A stretch of 64,000 nt of DNA from a bacterium (GTDB lineage Bacteria; SZUA-79; Acidulodesulfobacterales; Acidulodesulfobacteraceae). Position 1 is the first letter of the stretch. Every line of letters begins with the position of its first letter. Location: the NCBI GenBank assembly GCA_021784835.1, contig JAJYHI010000155.1, forward strand, positions 22,990 through 86,989, read 5' to 3'. The notes beneath the pieces were generated by a model. It made no database searches and was not told the DNA's origin. It saw nothing but the letters and a program-made list of their open reading frames with translations. Of this stretch, positions 10,698-20,744 are shown in pieces. The translations under genes were made by a program, and so were the position numbers.

Positions 10698-11222
10698 TTA
10701 TTTTTTAATTATTTTTTCTACGAACTTTTCTTTGTTCAAAACATCTACGCGTATTATTTCCTTTTTGCCCGTTTTTATTTTTTTACCTGTAAAATCAGGG
10801 CAAATCGGCAATTCTCTTCCGCCTTTATCGATAAAAACGGCAAGCTTTATTTTACCGGGTCTTCCAAAATCAAAAATCTGGTCTATGGATGCCCTTACTG
10901 TTCTGCCGCTGCTTATAACGTCGTCGACGAGTATAATTTCTTTATTATTTATATCGAAAGGCAATTCCGTAGCATTAGAAGATTTTTTGACGGCAAAAGG
11001 GTCGTCCCTGTAAAGCGTCATATCAACATACCCTATTTCGCATTCTATCTTAAGATTTTCGGAAACAGCCTTTTTTATTAATCCGGCCAAAGGAACGCCC
11101 CCGTTCTTTATTCCTATTATAGCCGTATTGCGGAAATTAATCTTCGACGTTAAAATATCGTTTATAAAGCCGTTCAGGACAAAAGAGGTTTCTTTATCGT
11201 TTAATATTATTTCGGAATTCAA
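10698..11222 (-). CDS. pyrR: PyrR: pyrimidine operon regulator / uracil phosphoribosyltransferase
   Basis: 174 residues. The PRPP-binding signature 'ILVDDVISSGRTVRASID' marks a type I phosphoribosyltransferase, and length and context (first of pyrR-pyrB-pyrC-carAB) identify PyrR. In many bacteria PyrR binds pyr mRNA in response to UMP and causes attenuation or blocks translation. Only 9 bases separate it from lepB, so there is no leader in front of pyrR itself. I did not find an obvious PyrR-binding hairpin, so RNA-level regulation at this locus is unproven. Confidence 0.92.
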   Translation of the reverse strand: MNSEIILNDKETSFVLNGFINDILTSKINFRNTAIIGIKNGGVPLAGLIKKAVSENLKIECEIGYVDMTLYRDDPFAVKKSSNATELPFDINNKEIILVDDVISSGRTVRASIDQIFDFGRPGKIKLAVFIDKGGRELPICPDFTGKKIKTGKKEIIRVDVLNKEKFVEKIIKK

Positions 11223-11231
11223 TATTACAAA

Positions 11232-11885
11232 TCACCCTACCTCATTTTTAAAACGGCAAGAACGAATCTTTTTAAAAAAACGCCTGAAATAAATATCGAA
11301 ATGGTTTGCCGGATTCCACGAAAAATAAATCATAAACGCGCGTCCCACGACGTCTTTATAAGGCACAAAGCCCCAGTATCTCGAATCGAAACTGTTATCC
11401 CTGTTGTCTCCCATGACAAAAAGTTTATTTTTGGGAACGGTAACGGGGCCATAGTTATCTCTGGGAGAATCGTATGCCGGCAAAATTTTTTTTGATTTCC
11501 ATACCGCATATTTGCATTTATATACGCGGTTGTTTATATAAACCACGTTATCGACTATTTGAATCTTATCGCCCGGAATTCCGACCACTCTTTTGATAAA
11601 ATCCATTCCCCTGTGCAGATTATATTTACTTGCATAAGGAAATTTAAATACTATAACCTGTCCGGTTTTTGGACGGGATACGGGAATATAGTAATTTATA
11701 AAAGGGAAGCGGATACCGTACGTAAATTTATTGACTAATATATGGTCGCCGGGTATCAGGGCCGGTTCCATAGAGCCGGAAGGTATCTTAAACGCCTCGA
11801 CCACAAACGTTCTGAAAATTAAGGCAATAATTATAGCTATAATTATTGCCTTAAAATAATCCCATAAAGAAGTATGCTTTTCCAT
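11232..11885 (-). CDS. lepB: Signal peptidase I
   Basis: 217 residues. One N-terminal membrane segment (about 9-27) is followed by the catalytic serine motif 'IPSGSME' (Ser38) and the general-base lysine in 'DFIKRVVG' (Lys98). 'GDNRDNSFDSRYWGFV' is the conserved C-terminal box. The enzyme cuts signal peptides from exported proteins at the outer face of the inner membrane. It follows lepA with a 99-base gap, a common lepA-lepB order, and is 9 bases from pyrR. Confidence 0.96.
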   Translation of the reverse strand: MEKHTSLWDYFKAIIIAIIIALIFRTFVVEAFKIPSGSMEPALIPGDHILVNKFTYGIRFPFINYYIPVSRPKTGQVIVFKFPYASKYNLHRGMDFIKRVVGIPGDKIQIVDNVVYINNRVYKCKYAVWKSKKILPAYDSPRDNYGPVTVPKNKLFVMGDNRDNSFDSRYWGFVPYKDVVGRAFMIYFSWNPANHFDIYFRRFFKKIRSCRFKNEVG

Positions 11886-11984
11886 ATTATAAATTTTAGC
11901 GGCCGGTTTGTTTTAAACTTTATAATTATATCAATTTTTCTTTTTTAAGTCTAATAAATAAACTTTTATATATGGGTCGCGGCG

Positions 11985-13790
11985 TCAGACTTTTAATATC
12001 GAAAGAAAAGCTTCCTGGGGGATTTCGACGGAACCGATATTTTTCATCTTTTTCTTTCCTTCTTTCTGCTTTTCCAAAAGCTTCCTTTTTCTCGTTATGT
12101 CTCCGCCGTAACATTTGGCAAGGACGTTTTTCCTTAAAGCCTTTATTTCCTCTCTTGCGATAATCTTAGACCCTATCTGCGCCTGAAGAACGACTTCGAA
12201 CATCTGCCTCGGTATCAGCGTCCTCAATTTTTCCACGATATTTCTTCCGCGGTTGTATGCTTTATCCCTGTGGACGATTACGGACAAGGCATCGACGGGC
12301 TCTTTATTTACTAAAATTTCAAGCTTTATCATATCGGCAGGCCTGTATCCGCTGAATTCATAGTCAAAGGAGGCATAACCCTTGGATAAAGATTTGAGCT
12401 GGTCGTAAAAATCCAGGACTATTTCAGATAAAGGCAATTCATAAACGAGCTGCACCCTGTTTTTGGTTATATATTTAAGTTCGACCTGCTGTCCCCTTTT
12501 CTCCACGCACAGATTAATTATTTTCCCAAGAAATTCCGAAGGAACGTATATGTTTGCCCTGATAAAAGGCTCTTCTATGCGGTCAACTTCCTGCATGGGT
12601 ATTTCTTTTGAAGGAGGAAATTTCATAGGATTTAGGGCGGGCTTTATCTGTCCGGTTCCGGTAATTATATTATAAAGAACGGTAGGAGACGTAGATATAA
12701 GGCTTAATCCGTATTCCCTTTCTAATCTTTCGACTATTATTTCCATATGCAGAAGCCCTAAAAAACCGCATCTAAAACCAAATCCCAGCGCAAGGGAGTT
12801 TTCGGGCTCGTAAGAAAACGAAGGGTCGTTCAGTTTAAGTTTTTCTATTGAGTCTTTAAGTTCGGGATAATCGTCGGAATCTATGGGATAAATGCCTGCG
12901 AATACCATAGGCTTAGGTTCTTTAAAATCCGGCAGGGGTTCTTTTGCTGGATTAGCCTTTAAAGTAATCGTATCTCCTATTTTAAAACTGCCGGAATCTT
13001 TTATGTTGGCAATGATAAACCCGACCTCTCCGGCGCTGAGGACGTCCAACTCCTTCATATAGGGATTATAAACGCCGACTTTCTGGACTTCGTAGGAAAC
13101 TTTTGAATTCATTAACAGTATAATATCGCCCGGGGCTACTTTGCCGTCAAAGAGCCTTATTAGCGCTACGACCCCTTGGTATGAATCGAACCATGAATCG
13201 AAAATCAAGGCTTTTAAGGGGAAAGACGCATCGCCGTTGGGCGGAGGGATTTTATCTATAACCGCCTCCAGTATTTCTTTTATTCCGATGCCTTCTTTTG
13301 CGCTTGCCAAAATGGCGCTTTCTGCTTCTATGCCGACGACTTCCTCGATTTCTTTTTTAGTCTTTTCCGGGTCCGCGCTCGGCAGGTCTATTTTATTTAT
13401 AACCGGAACGACTGTTAAATTCATATCGGAAGCGATATAAACATTGGCAAGGGTCTGGGCTTCTACGCCCTGCGTGGCATCGACCACGAGAAGCGCGCCT
13501 TCGCATGCGGCCAAGGATTTGGAAACCTCGTAGGAAAAATCCACATGTCCCGGAGTATCGATAAGATTGAGGGTGTAAAGCGCGCCGTTATAATTATAAT
13601 TTAATCTTACGGTTTGAGCTTTTATGGTGATTCCTCTTTCGCGCTCGAGGTCCATATTGTCTAAAAATTGGGAAACCTTTTCCCTCTCGGTGATTGCCCC
13701 GGTAAAATCCAGAAACCTGTCCGCAAGCGTAGATTTCCCATGGTCTATATGGGCTATAATAGAAAAGTTTCTGATGTTTTTTATTTCCAT
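11985..13790 (-). CDS. lepA: Elongation factor 4 (back-translocase LepA)
   Basis: 601 residues, standard for LepA. The GTPase domain starts '[19 protein letters not shown]' and contains 'DTPGH' and 'NKID'. EF-G-like domains and the LepA-specific C-terminal domain follow. It binds ribosomes and affects biogenesis and elongation under stress. The ATG at 13788-13790 is only 18 bases from the predicted 3' end of RNase P RNA and has no good ribosome binding site in between. Confidence 0.97.
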   Translation of the reverse strand: MEIKNIRNFSIIAHIDHGKSTLADRFLDFTGAITEREKVSQFLDNMDLERERGITIKAQTVRLNYNYNGALYTLNLIDTPGHVDFSYEVSKSLAACEGALLVVDATQGVEAQTLANVYIASDMNLTVVPVINKIDLPSADPEKTKKEIEEVVGIEAESAILASAKEGIGIKEILEAVIDKIPPPNGDASFPLKALIFDSWFDSYQGVVALIRLFDGKVAPGDIILLMNSKVSYEVQKVGVYNPYMKELDVLSAGEVGFIIANIKDSGSFKIGDTITLKANPAKEPLPDFKEPKPMVFAGIYPIDSDDYPELKDSIEKLKLNDPSFSYEPENSLALGFGFRCGFLGLLHMEIIVERLEREYGLSLISTSPTVLYNIITGTGQIKPALNPMKFPPSKEIPMQEVDRIEEPFIRANIYVPSEFLGKIINLCVEKRGQQVELKYITKNRVQLVYELPLSEIVLDFYDQLKSLSKGYASFDYEFSGYRPADMIKLEILVNKEPVDALSVIVHRDKAYNRGRNIVEKLRTLIPRQMFEVVLQAQIGSKIIAREEIKALRKNVLAKCYGGDITRKRKLLEKQKEGKKKMKNIGSVEIPQEAFLSILKV

Positions 13791-13808
13791 TGGGATTTAT
13801 AATAATTG

Positions 13809-14155
13809 GTAGCCGCAAGCAAAATCATAAGCCGGGTTCTGTCGTAGGACGGTCATTTCTCTTAGCAAACAACCCGAAGGCATTAAAAGACGAGCAGCCT
13901 TAAGCCTTCCTATTTGTTCTTGCTCCTAACGGGGCTTGCCATAAACATTATTTGCATAATGTCCAAGTGAGCTCTTACCTCGCTATTTCACCCTTACCGC
14001 ATTAAATGTTAATTTTACGCGGCGGTATATTTTCTGTTGCGCTTTCCTTAAAGTCGCCTTCACCGGTATAAAACGGCGTTATGCTCTGCGGAGCCCGGAC
14101 TTTCCTCGAAAGGCGCTTAAGCCTTTCGCGACCGACTGCTTTTGCTTGAGGCTAC
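13809..14155 (-). ncRNA. rnpB: RNase P RNA, bacterial class A
   Basis: On the minus strand the RNA contains the universal core 'GAGGAAAGTCCGGGCTCC' (complement of 14090-14107) and ends near the conserved 'ACCCGGCTTATGA' region (complement near 13826-13842). The 5' GTAGCC...CAAGC (complement of 14144-14155) pairs with 3' GCTTG...GGCTAC (complement of 13809-13820), giving helix P1 and setting both ends. This RNA is the catalytic subunit that matures tRNA 5' ends. It lies between rnhA and lepA in the same direction. The exact ends are inferred from P1. Confidence 0.95.
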
Positions 14156-14175
14156 AAAGACATTTTAACAGCTTC

Positions 14176-14643
14176 CTATCTTTTCGTCAATGTATTTGTG
14201 GAACTCCCGGGTATATCGGCATATCCGTCTATCGCCATATTTGCTAATTTATCGGCCTCTTTATTTAATTTTCTCGGAATATGTTCGAATTTTTTTAAGG
14301 CGGCTATATCTTTAAGAAGTTCTTTCGCTTTATTGTAAAGCGGAATTATATTCGGGCTTTTAACGGAATATTTTCCGTTCATCTGCAAGACGAGGAGTTG
14401 TGAATCCGATAAAAAAATTATTTCGTCGGGGGGGTTCTTATCAGCCCATATTTTAGGCAGATATTCGAGGGCGATAATCAGCGCCTTATACTCGGCCTCG
14501 TTATTTGTGCAGGTGCCTATGTATTCGTGCAAAGAAGCGACGGGGCGGTTATGTTCGTTAAAAATCAACACGCCTGCTCCCGACTTTCCGGGATTGCCCC
14601 TTGACGCTCCGTCCGTATAAACGGTTATAGTCATTTTATGCAC
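14176..14643 (-). CDS. rnhA: Ribonuclease HI family protein
   Basis: 155 residues with the RNase H fold. Acidic catalytic positions are visible: Asp11 in 'YTDGASRGNPG', Glu51 in 'TNNEAEYKALI', Asp80 in 'FLSDSQLL' and Asp131 in 'LNKEADKLAN'. It cleaves RNA in RNA-DNA hybrids. The sequence is of the type often found beside a DUF164 zinc-ribbon gene and rnpB in deltaproteobacteria. Its start overlaps the end of the upstream gene by 13 bases, suggesting coupled translation. Confidence 0.93.
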   Translation of the reverse strand: MHKMTITVYTDGASRGNPGKSGAGVLIFNEHNRPVASLHEYIGTCTNNEAEYKALIIALEYLPKIWADKNPPDEIIFLSDSQLLVLQMNGKYSVKSPNIIPLYNKAKELLKDIAALKKFEHIPRKLNKEADKLANMAIDGYADIPGSSTNTLTKR

Positions 14644-15419
14644 GATACGCGCGCCGCTTTTTTCTTATTATTTTTCTTGCCTTCGTCTGGGTCGGGCTCG
14701 ACGCGCGCGGCGGCGGCGTCTATATAAAGTATTCTCGAGCATATGGGGCATTGCATAAATATATTTCCCGATATAAGTTCGTTAAACTGCTGCGGGGGAA
14801 GCATCCTGTAACATCCGGTACAGGCTCCGGATTTCATTACCGGGGCTATCGCCGGAAATCCTTTGTTTCTTTTAAGCGTTTCGTATATGTCCAAATAATC
14901 CTTTTTAATCTTTTTTTTCGCATCTTCTCTTTTATTTATAAAATCTTTTTTAATTGCATCGAATTCCTGCTCGTTTTTTTTGTATTCGGAATTTTTATCG
15001 GATAAGCCGTTCTCGATTTCTTCTATATCTTTTTGAATGCGGGATATCTCGTCGTTTATGGATTCTTTTTTCTCCATATGGGATATCGTTTCGTCCTCCG
15101 ACTTCTTTTTAAGCGCTTCGCTGTCTTTTATGGACTTTTGAACGGCGTTATATTCTTTGTTTGTTTTTATCAGTTTTTGCGCGTCTTTCATTTTAATTAT
15201 TTTTTCTTCGAAGGATTTTGCGTCAAGCTCCGAGCCGCCAATTTTTTTATTTACCTCCAATAACTCTTCTTTCAACCTTTCAAGCTCGGCTTCTTTCGTT
15301 CTGAGGGCCAGTCCCGATTCCTCAATTTCTATTATTATTTTTTTAAGCAGTTCGTCTAATTTCGATAACTCCATATCGATATTTTGAATATCGATTATAA
15401 AAGAAATCTGCTCGTTCAA
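14631..15419 (-). CDS. DUF164-type coiled-coil protein with C-terminal zinc ribbon
   Basis: 262 residues. About residues 5-180 are charged and heptad-like, predicting a long coiled-coil hairpin. The C-terminus has two CxxC knuckles ('CTGCYRMLPPQ' and 'CPICSRIL') that form a zinc ribbon of the DUF164/zf-RING_7 family. The exact function is not established; the family is often linked to nif3 and rnhA, as here. It overlaps the nif3 stop by 4 bases. Confidence 0.88.
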   Translation of the reverse strand: MNEQISFIIDIQNIDMELSKLDELLKKIIIEIEESGLALRTKEAELERLKEELLEVNKKIGGSELDAKSFEEKIIKMKDAQKLIKTNKEYNAVQKSIKDSEALKKKSEDETISHMEKKESINDEISRIQKDIEEIENGLSDKNSEYKKNEQEFDAIKKDFINKREDAKKKIKKDYLDIYETLKRNKGFPAIAPVMKSGACTGCYRMLPPQQFNELISGNIFMQCPICSRILYIDAAAARVEPDPDEGKKNNKKKAARVSCIK

Positions 15420-16537
15420 AGTTCTCCTCCTTTATATTTAAAAAACGGGTTAAATTCAAAATTATTTTTAATAGCGGGTATATCGAATTCTTTGGATAAC
15501 AATTCATTGACTATGCCGGTAAAATGCTTTTCTGTGTCGAAATGCGAAAGCTCTATAAGGCATATGCCTTTTTTGCCTGCTTCTATCGCCCTGCTATGCG
15601 TAAGTTCCGAAGATATTAAAACATCGCATCGGGATTTTACGGCGCTGTCTAAAAAAGAAAATCCGCTTCCCGAAACAACGGCGATTTTTTTTATTTTTTT
15701 ATTTAAATTACCGCAATAATTTATAAATACCGGAGAGAATAATGCCTGTATTTTATCCGATAATTGAGCTAAAGTAACGCCGGTTTCAAAGTTTCCGACT
15801 GCCCCCATGCCTTCTAAGGCGCTTCCGCCAAAATCGCGCAACGGATATAAATCGTATGCCGCTTCTTCGTAGGGATGGACTTTTTTCATTTCGGCGACCG
15901 CTTTTTTTATATTTCTTTCTTCTATTAAAAGTTCCAGTTTAGATTCGTCGGTAAAAGTCGTTCCTGAAAAGCCGCCTATAAATGGTTCTGAGCCTTCTAG
16001 CGCCTTAAACGAGCCTTTTCCTTTAGTTTCAAAAGAACAATTTTCGTAATTTCCTATTTTGGGATTGCCGTAAGCAAAAAGAGCGTCTCTCACGGTTTTA
16101 ACGTAGCCTTTGGGAATAAAAACCGACAGCTTATAAAGTTTTCTTTTATGCGGAACGAGAGGGAAAATTTCTTTTGCGTCCAGCTTGCCGGCCATGAACC
16201 TGCTCATCGAATATGCCGAAGAATCGAAATTAGTATGCATGGAGTAAACGCAGATGCGGTTTTTTACCAACAGATTGAAAATTTCTCCGTCTTTGGAATC
16301 TAAATCTATCGAACGGCGGGGATGGAAAAAAAACGGATGATGCAATAAAATAAGATTAAAACCCTTGTTTGCCGCTAAACCGGCGCATTCTTCGGAAATA
16401 TCCAGCGATGTTACGATACCGGTTAAAGGAGCGCCTGCAAGTTTTATTTGATAGCCCGAATTGTCCCAGTCTTCTTGAAGCTCAAGCGGAACCAGATTCT
16501 CCAATTTATCTACGGCATCTTTTATTAATAATGGCAT
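15416..16537 (-). CDS. Nif3/YbgI/YqfO family dinuclear metal-centre protein
   Basis: 373 residues. The family signatures are 'EDWDNSGYQI' near the start, 'ILLHHPFFFH' and 'MHTNFDSS' in the middle, and 'SSELTHSRAIEA' plus 'ELSHFDTEKHF' at the end; they supply metal ligands. The length indicates the two-part YqfO form, with a CutA-like insert. The role is still unclear in this family (a GTP cyclohydrolase-like fold). I chose ATG 16535-16537 because a longer in-frame reading to 16630 only translates the tRNA-Ile gene. The chosen start is 8 bases after the tRNA CCA end and has no clear ribosome binding site. Confidence 0.88.
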   Translation of the reverse strand: MPLLIKDAVDKLENLVPLELQEDWDNSGYQIKLAGAPLTGIVTSLDISEECAGLAANKGFNLILLHHPFFFHPRRSIDLDSKDGEIFNLLVKNRICVYSMHTNFDSSAYSMSRFMAGKLDAKEIFPLVPHKRKLYKLSVFIPKGYVKTVRDALFAYGNPKIGNYENCSFETKGKGSFKALEGSEPFIGGFSGTTFTDESKLELLIEERNIKKAVAEMKKVHPYEEAAYDLYPLRDFGGSALEGMGAVGNFETGVTLAQLSDKIQALFSPVFINYCGNLNKKIKKIAVVSGSGFSFLDSAVKSRCDVLISSELTHSRAIEAGKKGICLIELSHFDTEKHFTGIVNELLSKEFDIPAIKNNFEFNPFFKYKGGEL

Positions 16538-16545
16538 TTTTAAAA

Positions 16546-16621
16546 TGGTGGGCCCACCCGGGTTCGAACCAGGGACCAACCGGTTATGAGCCGGCCGCTC
16601 TACCAGCTGAGCTATAGGCCC
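16546..16621 (-). tRNA. tRNA with CAT anticodon, probably tRNA-Ile2
   Basis: A 76-base cloverleaf including encoded CCA (complement of 16546-16548). The acceptor stem starts GGGCCTA, the D loop has 'AGCTCAGCTGGTAGAGC', the anticodon arm reads 'CGGCTCATAACCG', and the T arm 'GGTTCGAACC'. CAT fits Met or lysidine-modified Ile2. The pairs C4-G69 and C5-G68 are the identity features recognised by TilS, which favours tRNA-Ile2 reading AUA. It begins 8 bases after the rpoD stop and is followed at once by nif3. Confidence 0.93.
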
Positions 16622-16629
16622 TAAATCCA

Positions 16630-18594
16630 CTACTTTACAAATGTTTTAAGCCTTTTGGAACGGCTTGGATGTCTAAGCTTCCTAAGGGCTTTGGCCTCTA
16701 TCTGCCTTATCCTTTCCCTTGTAACTCCAAACTCCTGACCGACTTCTTCCAGCGTATGGTCCGATTTTATTCCTATTCCGAACCTCATCCTAAGAACCTT
16801 CTCTTCTCTTTCCGTAAGAGTAGAAAGAACTCTTCCGGTCTGCTCTTCGAGGTCGGAATTTATCGCCGCTTCTAAAGGAAGAACCGTCGCTTTGTCTTCT
16901 ATGAAATCTCCAAGATGGGTGTCTTCTTCTTCACCTATGGGGGTTTCTAAAGAGATAGGCTCTTTTGCTATTTTTAAAACCTTTCTGACTTTGTCGATAG
17001 GAAGGTCCATTCTTTCCGCTATTTCTTCGGGAACGGGCTCTCTTCCTATTTCCTGAACCAACGCCCTTGAAGTCCTTATTAATTTATTTATCGTTTCTAT
17101 CATATGAACGGGGATTCTTATCGTCCTTGCCTGGTCGGCAATCGCCCTTGTAATAGCCTGCCTTATCCACCACGTCGCATATGTAGAAAATTTATATCCT
17201 CTTTGATACTGAAATTTTTCGACCGCTTTCATAAGTCCGATATTGCCTTCCTGAATGAGGTCCAAAAACTGGAGTCCCCTATTGGAATATTTTTTGGCGA
17301 TAGATACGACAAGCCTTAAATTTGCCTCTACGAGTTCTGTTTTTGCGGCTTTAGACTTTTCTTCGCCGATTTTTATCGACTCGACTATTTTTTTAAGTTC
17401 ATGCTTGGAAACGCCCACTTCTTCTTCGGACGCCGATATTTTGGACCTATATTCATTGATAATTTTATTAATGCTCTCTAAACGCTTATGCTCCTGCGAT
17501 TTAGACTGCTGGCTTCTTTCATTTTTCTTTTTATAAGTAGATTCAAGCTCTTTTATGCTTTCTTCATATTCCAATATTTTTATATTCTGATTTTTAAGCC
17601 TCATTATTACTTTATCGGATATTTTCTTTTTAAGCCTTAATTCCTTAATATGGCCCAATATCTTTTTTTTAATATCGGAGGATAAATTTTTCGGGCTTGT
17701 CCACGAAATATCCCTGATGATATCCTCGTGGTCAATATCCTGCGCGTTTGATTCGCCGGAGTTACGATAATTTTCGGCGCTAACGGTTAAACCGTTTTTG
17801 ACGGCCGGTTCGTCCGTCTTTTTATCCTTTTTGCGTTTTTTATTCGCATTATCGTTTTTTGTATTATTATTGACGTAGCCGACTTCTTTCTTAATTTTTT
17901 CTATAACGGACAGAACCCTGCCCGTAGATTTTTCTATATCCTTATCGCTTGGAAAATCGACGTCGTCAAAATCTGATATTATGTTGGTAATATTAAGCTC
18001 CTGGCTCCTAAGCCTGTCGCCTATGGATATAACCCATTTGATTAAAATATCGGAATTAAGGACGGACGAAAAAATCTCTTCCTCGCCTTCTTCGATGCTT
18101 TTCGCGATTTCGATTTCTCTTTCGCGCGTCAGTAAAGATACGGAACCCATTTCTTTCAAATACATTCTTACGGGGTCGTTCGTTTTAAGTGATAAATCCT
18201 CCTCTCCTTCCGTTTCCTCGCCGAATGCTTCTTCGCCTATAAACTTTGCATGATGCCCCGCTTTGGTAAAAATAGAGGAAGCGTCTCTGCCTAGGTCTAT
18301 ATCTTTTTCTCCGAGCATGCTTATCAGGTCGTCTATCTGGTCGGGAGATACGATATCCTGCGGCAGTATATCGTTGAAATCGTCGTAGCTTAGCCTGCCG
18401 ACCCGCTCTTTAGCTTTTTCAATGCTTTTGCCAATTATCTGATTTTCTAAAGATTTGCGCACCGTATCCGCCGCGGCGCCGGATACGCTTTCTTTGTTTT
18501 TTAACGTTTCGGAAACCGTCTTGGAAACCGGTTTTTTGTCGTCTTTATTTTTGCCGGTATTTATATTGCCGGTATTTATATTTTTTTTATTCAT
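16630..18594 (-). CDS. rpoD: RNA polymerase primary sigma factor
   Basis: 654 residues. Sigma region 2 is seen in '[19 protein letters not shown]' and '[10 protein letters not shown]', region 3 after '[13 protein letters not shown]', and region 4.2 as the helix-turn-helix '[19 protein letters not shown]'. The region 1.2 start '[11 protein letters not shown]' is near residue 140. The N-terminal 45 residues are low-complexity with a repeated NINTGK motif. It follows dnaG by 24 bases, as in the classic rpsU-dnaG-rpoD macromolecular synthesis operon. A tRNA gene starts 8 bases after its stop. Confidence 0.97.
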   Translation of the reverse strand: MNKKNINTGNINTGKNKDDKKPVSKTVSETLKNKESVSGAAADTVRKSLENQIIGKSIEKAKERVGRLSYDDFNDILPQDIVSPDQIDDLISMLGEKDIDLGRDASSIFTKAGHHAKFIGEEAFGEETEGEEDLSLKTNDPVRMYLKEMGSVSLLTREREIEIAKSIEEGEEEIFSSVLNSDILIKWVISIGDRLRSQELNITNIISDFDDVDFPSDKDIEKSTGRVLSVIEKIKKEVGYVNNNTKNDNANKKRKKDKKTDEPAVKNGLTVSAENYRNSGESNAQDIDHEDIIRDISWTSPKNLSSDIKKKILGHIKELRLKKKISDKVIMRLKNQNIKILEYEESIKELESTYKKKNERSQQSKSQEHKRLESINKIINEYRSKISASEEEVGVSKHELKKIVESIKIGEEKSKAAKTELVEANLRLVVSIAKKYSNRGLQFLDLIQEGNIGLMKAVEKFQYQRGYKFSTYATWWIRQAITRAIADQARTIRIPVHMIETINKLIRTSRALVQEIGREPVPEEIAERMDLPIDKVRKVLKIAKEPISLETPIGEEEDTHLGDFIEDKATVLPLEAAINSDLEEQTGRVLSTLTEREEKVLRMRFGIGIKSDHTLEEVGQEFGVTRERIRQIEAKALRKLRHPSRSKRLKTFVK

Positions 18595-18618
18595 ATATTT
18601 TAAATTTTCCCGGCTTTT

Positions 18619-20514
18619 TTAAAAACCGCAAATTTTTCTTTGGAATTCGCCGGAAATATATTTCAGCCTGTTAAGCTCTTTAAGCTTTAAAAGCCTTCCT
18701 CTATCGTCCAATAAGCCGCTTTTAATTTCGCTTAAAAGCCCTCCGCACGCTTTATTTATATTATTTACTTTTAGCTTGATAAGAAGCTTCTTAAAATCTT
18801 CTCTGCCGGTTTTGTTTTCGGGCGACAGCATGCCCGAATAAAATATCCTGCTCCATTTCAAATTATTTTCGGTTTTAGAAATTATTTCTTCTATTATTCC
18901 GTTAACGTTTTCATTTTTTATGCCGTTTTTTAACATATTTTTTATTTCTCTAATTATTAAAACGGCGTCTTTATCGGAAAATTCGTTAATTATATCATCG
19001 TTAATATATTCTGTCAATAGCAAATCGCAAAAAATTTTGCCTACTGTTAATTCTTCTATATTTAAATCTTCCTTCAGAATGGAAACTTGGACGTCTTCTT
19101 CGGCGCCGCCGCCGTTAGAATAAATACCCGGACCGGAAAACTCTTTCGCATAAATATATTCCCTTATGGTATTTTCTTTTAATCCCAATCTGTTAGCCAA
19201 TAAATTCACGTAATGCGAAAGTATAATGCTGTTGTCTATTTTCTTTAAAAAGGGAACTACCTCCCTAACGGCCGATATTTTCTTTTTAAGCGCGGATACT
19301 TCATTCATATTATTTATTATACCTCCGTTTTCCGTTATTTCAACAGGATTTCCCGAAAGTTTATTGAGATAATAATCAAATGCGAAATCCACCGGCGTTT
19401 TTTTATTTTTCGATATCAGTTCCATAAGGCTGTCCGCCCCGTATTTTCTTACGAAGCTGTCGGGGTCGCTGCCGTCGTTAAGGCAAACGGCATAGATATT
19501 TTTATCGGGACTGTCCATAAAGCCCGCAAATAATTCCATTCCTCTGTTGATTGCATTTATGCCGGCTTTATCGCCGTCGTAGAGCAAAATAATTTCATCG
19601 CACAACCGCGACAAATTTATTATGTGGTTTTTGGAAAGGGCCGTTCCCATGGTGGCCGCTACGTTTTTAACGCCCTTGGAATAAAGCGTTATCATGTCGA
19701 AATAGCCTTCTACGACAAACGCCGCATTTTCTTTTTTAATAAAAGGCAGGGATTTGTCTAAACCGTACAGGGTGTTATTTTTTATAAAAACTTCGGAATT
19801 ATTGGTATTGACGTATTTAGGAGCGTTAAAAGAAGACGCCTCGCTTCCGTAGGGCATAAGGCGGGAAGCAAATGCGACGGGCTCCCCGTTTCTGTCCATT
19901 ATGGGAATAATAAGCTTATTTACGAATCTGTCTGAATATCTGCCGTTGCCGTCCTGTTTTTTAATTAACAATCCTATGCTTGCGGCAATATCGAGGTCGG
20001 TTTTGTTGTTTAACAATAGCGCGGTTAATCCGTTTCCGAATCCGGCATACCCAAGTTTAAAGTCCTTGGCGGTATTTTCGCCTATCCCCCTTTCGTTAAG
20101 ATATTTAATTATATGGCGGCTGCCCGATATATAAACGAAAAGATTTTCATAATAAAAATTTAAGGCGAGATTTAGAATTTTTTTGACGGGAGCTTCGTTC
20201 TCCGCATTTTTATTAAATTTATAAAATTTTGAGTCTTCGAGCGGAATGTTATATTTTTTCTTAAGGTAATTTATTATTTCGCTGAACGGCTCGCCTTTTA
20301 TGTCTTTTAAGAATCCGATAACGTTTCCGCCTTTTCCGCATCCGAAACAATAATATAGGCCTTTTGCTTCGTTAACGTGAAAAGACGGGGTCTTTTCGGA
20401 ATGAAAAGGGCACAATCCGGAATAATTCCGGCCGGCTTTTTTAAGTTTTACAAAACCCGATATTTCATCGACTATGTTTACGTATGATAAAACTGTTTCT
20501 ATATTTCTGTCCAT
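18619..20514 (-). CDS. dnaG: DNA primase
   Basis: 631 residues. The CHC2 zinc-binding domain has Cys35, His38, Cys56 and Cys59 ('CPFHSEKTPSF', 'CFGCG'). The TOPRIM catalytic core carries 'VVEGYFDM' near 267-274 and 'LYDGDKAG' near 312-319. A C-terminal helicase-binding region completes the normal length. It makes RNA primers for replication together with DnaB. A 230-base gap separates it from cvpA upstream; rpoD follows. Confidence 0.96.
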   Translation of the reverse strand: MDRNIETVLSYVNIVDEISGFVKLKKAGRNYSGLCPFHSEKTPSFHVNEAKGLYYCFGCGKGGNVIGFLKDIKGEPFSEIINYLKKKYNIPLEDSKFYKFNKNAENEAPVKKILNLALNFYYENLFVYISGSRHIIKYLNERGIGENTAKDFKLGYAGFGNGLTALLLNNKTDLDIAASIGLLIKKQDGNGRYSDRFVNKLIIPIMDRNGEPVAFASRLMPYGSEASSFNAPKYVNTNNSEVFIKNNTLYGLDKSLPFIKKENAAFVVEGYFDMITLYSKGVKNVAATMGTALSKNHIINLSRLCDEIILLYDGDKAGINAINRGMELFAGFMDSPDKNIYAVCLNDGSDPDSFVRKYGADSLMELISKNKKTPVDFAFDYYLNKLSGNPVEITENGGIINNMNEVSALKKKISAVREVVPFLKKIDNSIILSHYVNLLANRLGLKENTIREYIYAKEFSGPGIYSNGGGAEEDVQVSILKEDLNIEELTVGKIFCDLLLTEYINDDIINEFSDKDAVLIIREIKNMLKNGIKNENVNGIIEEIISKTENNLKWSRIFYSGMLSPENKTGREDFKKLLIKLKVNNINKACGGLLSEIKSGLLDDRGRLLKLKELNRLKYISGEFQRKICGF

Positions 20515-20744
20515 AAATTATAACGCCCGATGTTCCCGCGGTTCAATATCTACAAACTTCAATAGTATTATTATGCGAAAGATTTAAGTTCGCCGGCTGC
20601 GGCGGCTTGCATTCCGGCGGCATGAAAACCGCAGCTTTCCTTTAACCGCCGCAAAGCAAAGTCATCTCTCAATAGCGGATGAAGCAAATGGCGCGGTTGC
20701 GGACGCGCGGTTATTAAACGCGGTTATTAAAGGAGCTAAATCTT
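20515..20744. other. Gene-free gap between cvpA and dnaG with GC-rich inverted repeats
   Basis: No convincing coding region in 230 bases. The stretch is more GC-rich than its surroundings. GCTGCGG at 20596-20602 can pair with CCGCAGC at 20629-20635; TGCGGCGG at 20598-20605 can instead pair with CCGCCGCA at 20646-20653. These are mutually exclusive hairpins. A short direct repeat (CGCGGTTATTAAA) lies near 20705-20732. In the rpsU-dnaG-rpoD operon of other bacteria this position often has a terminator or RNA processing site; neither is proved here. Confidence 0.4.

Noticed and set aside
11223..11231. PyrR-type attenuator in front of pyrR
   Set aside because: Only 9 bases lie between lepB and pyrR, leaving no room for a leader.
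16538..16630. N-terminal extension of the Nif3 frame through the tRNA
   Set aside because: It only translates the antisense of the tRNA gene; the peptide matches the familiar false product of tRNA loci, and the real start is at 16537.
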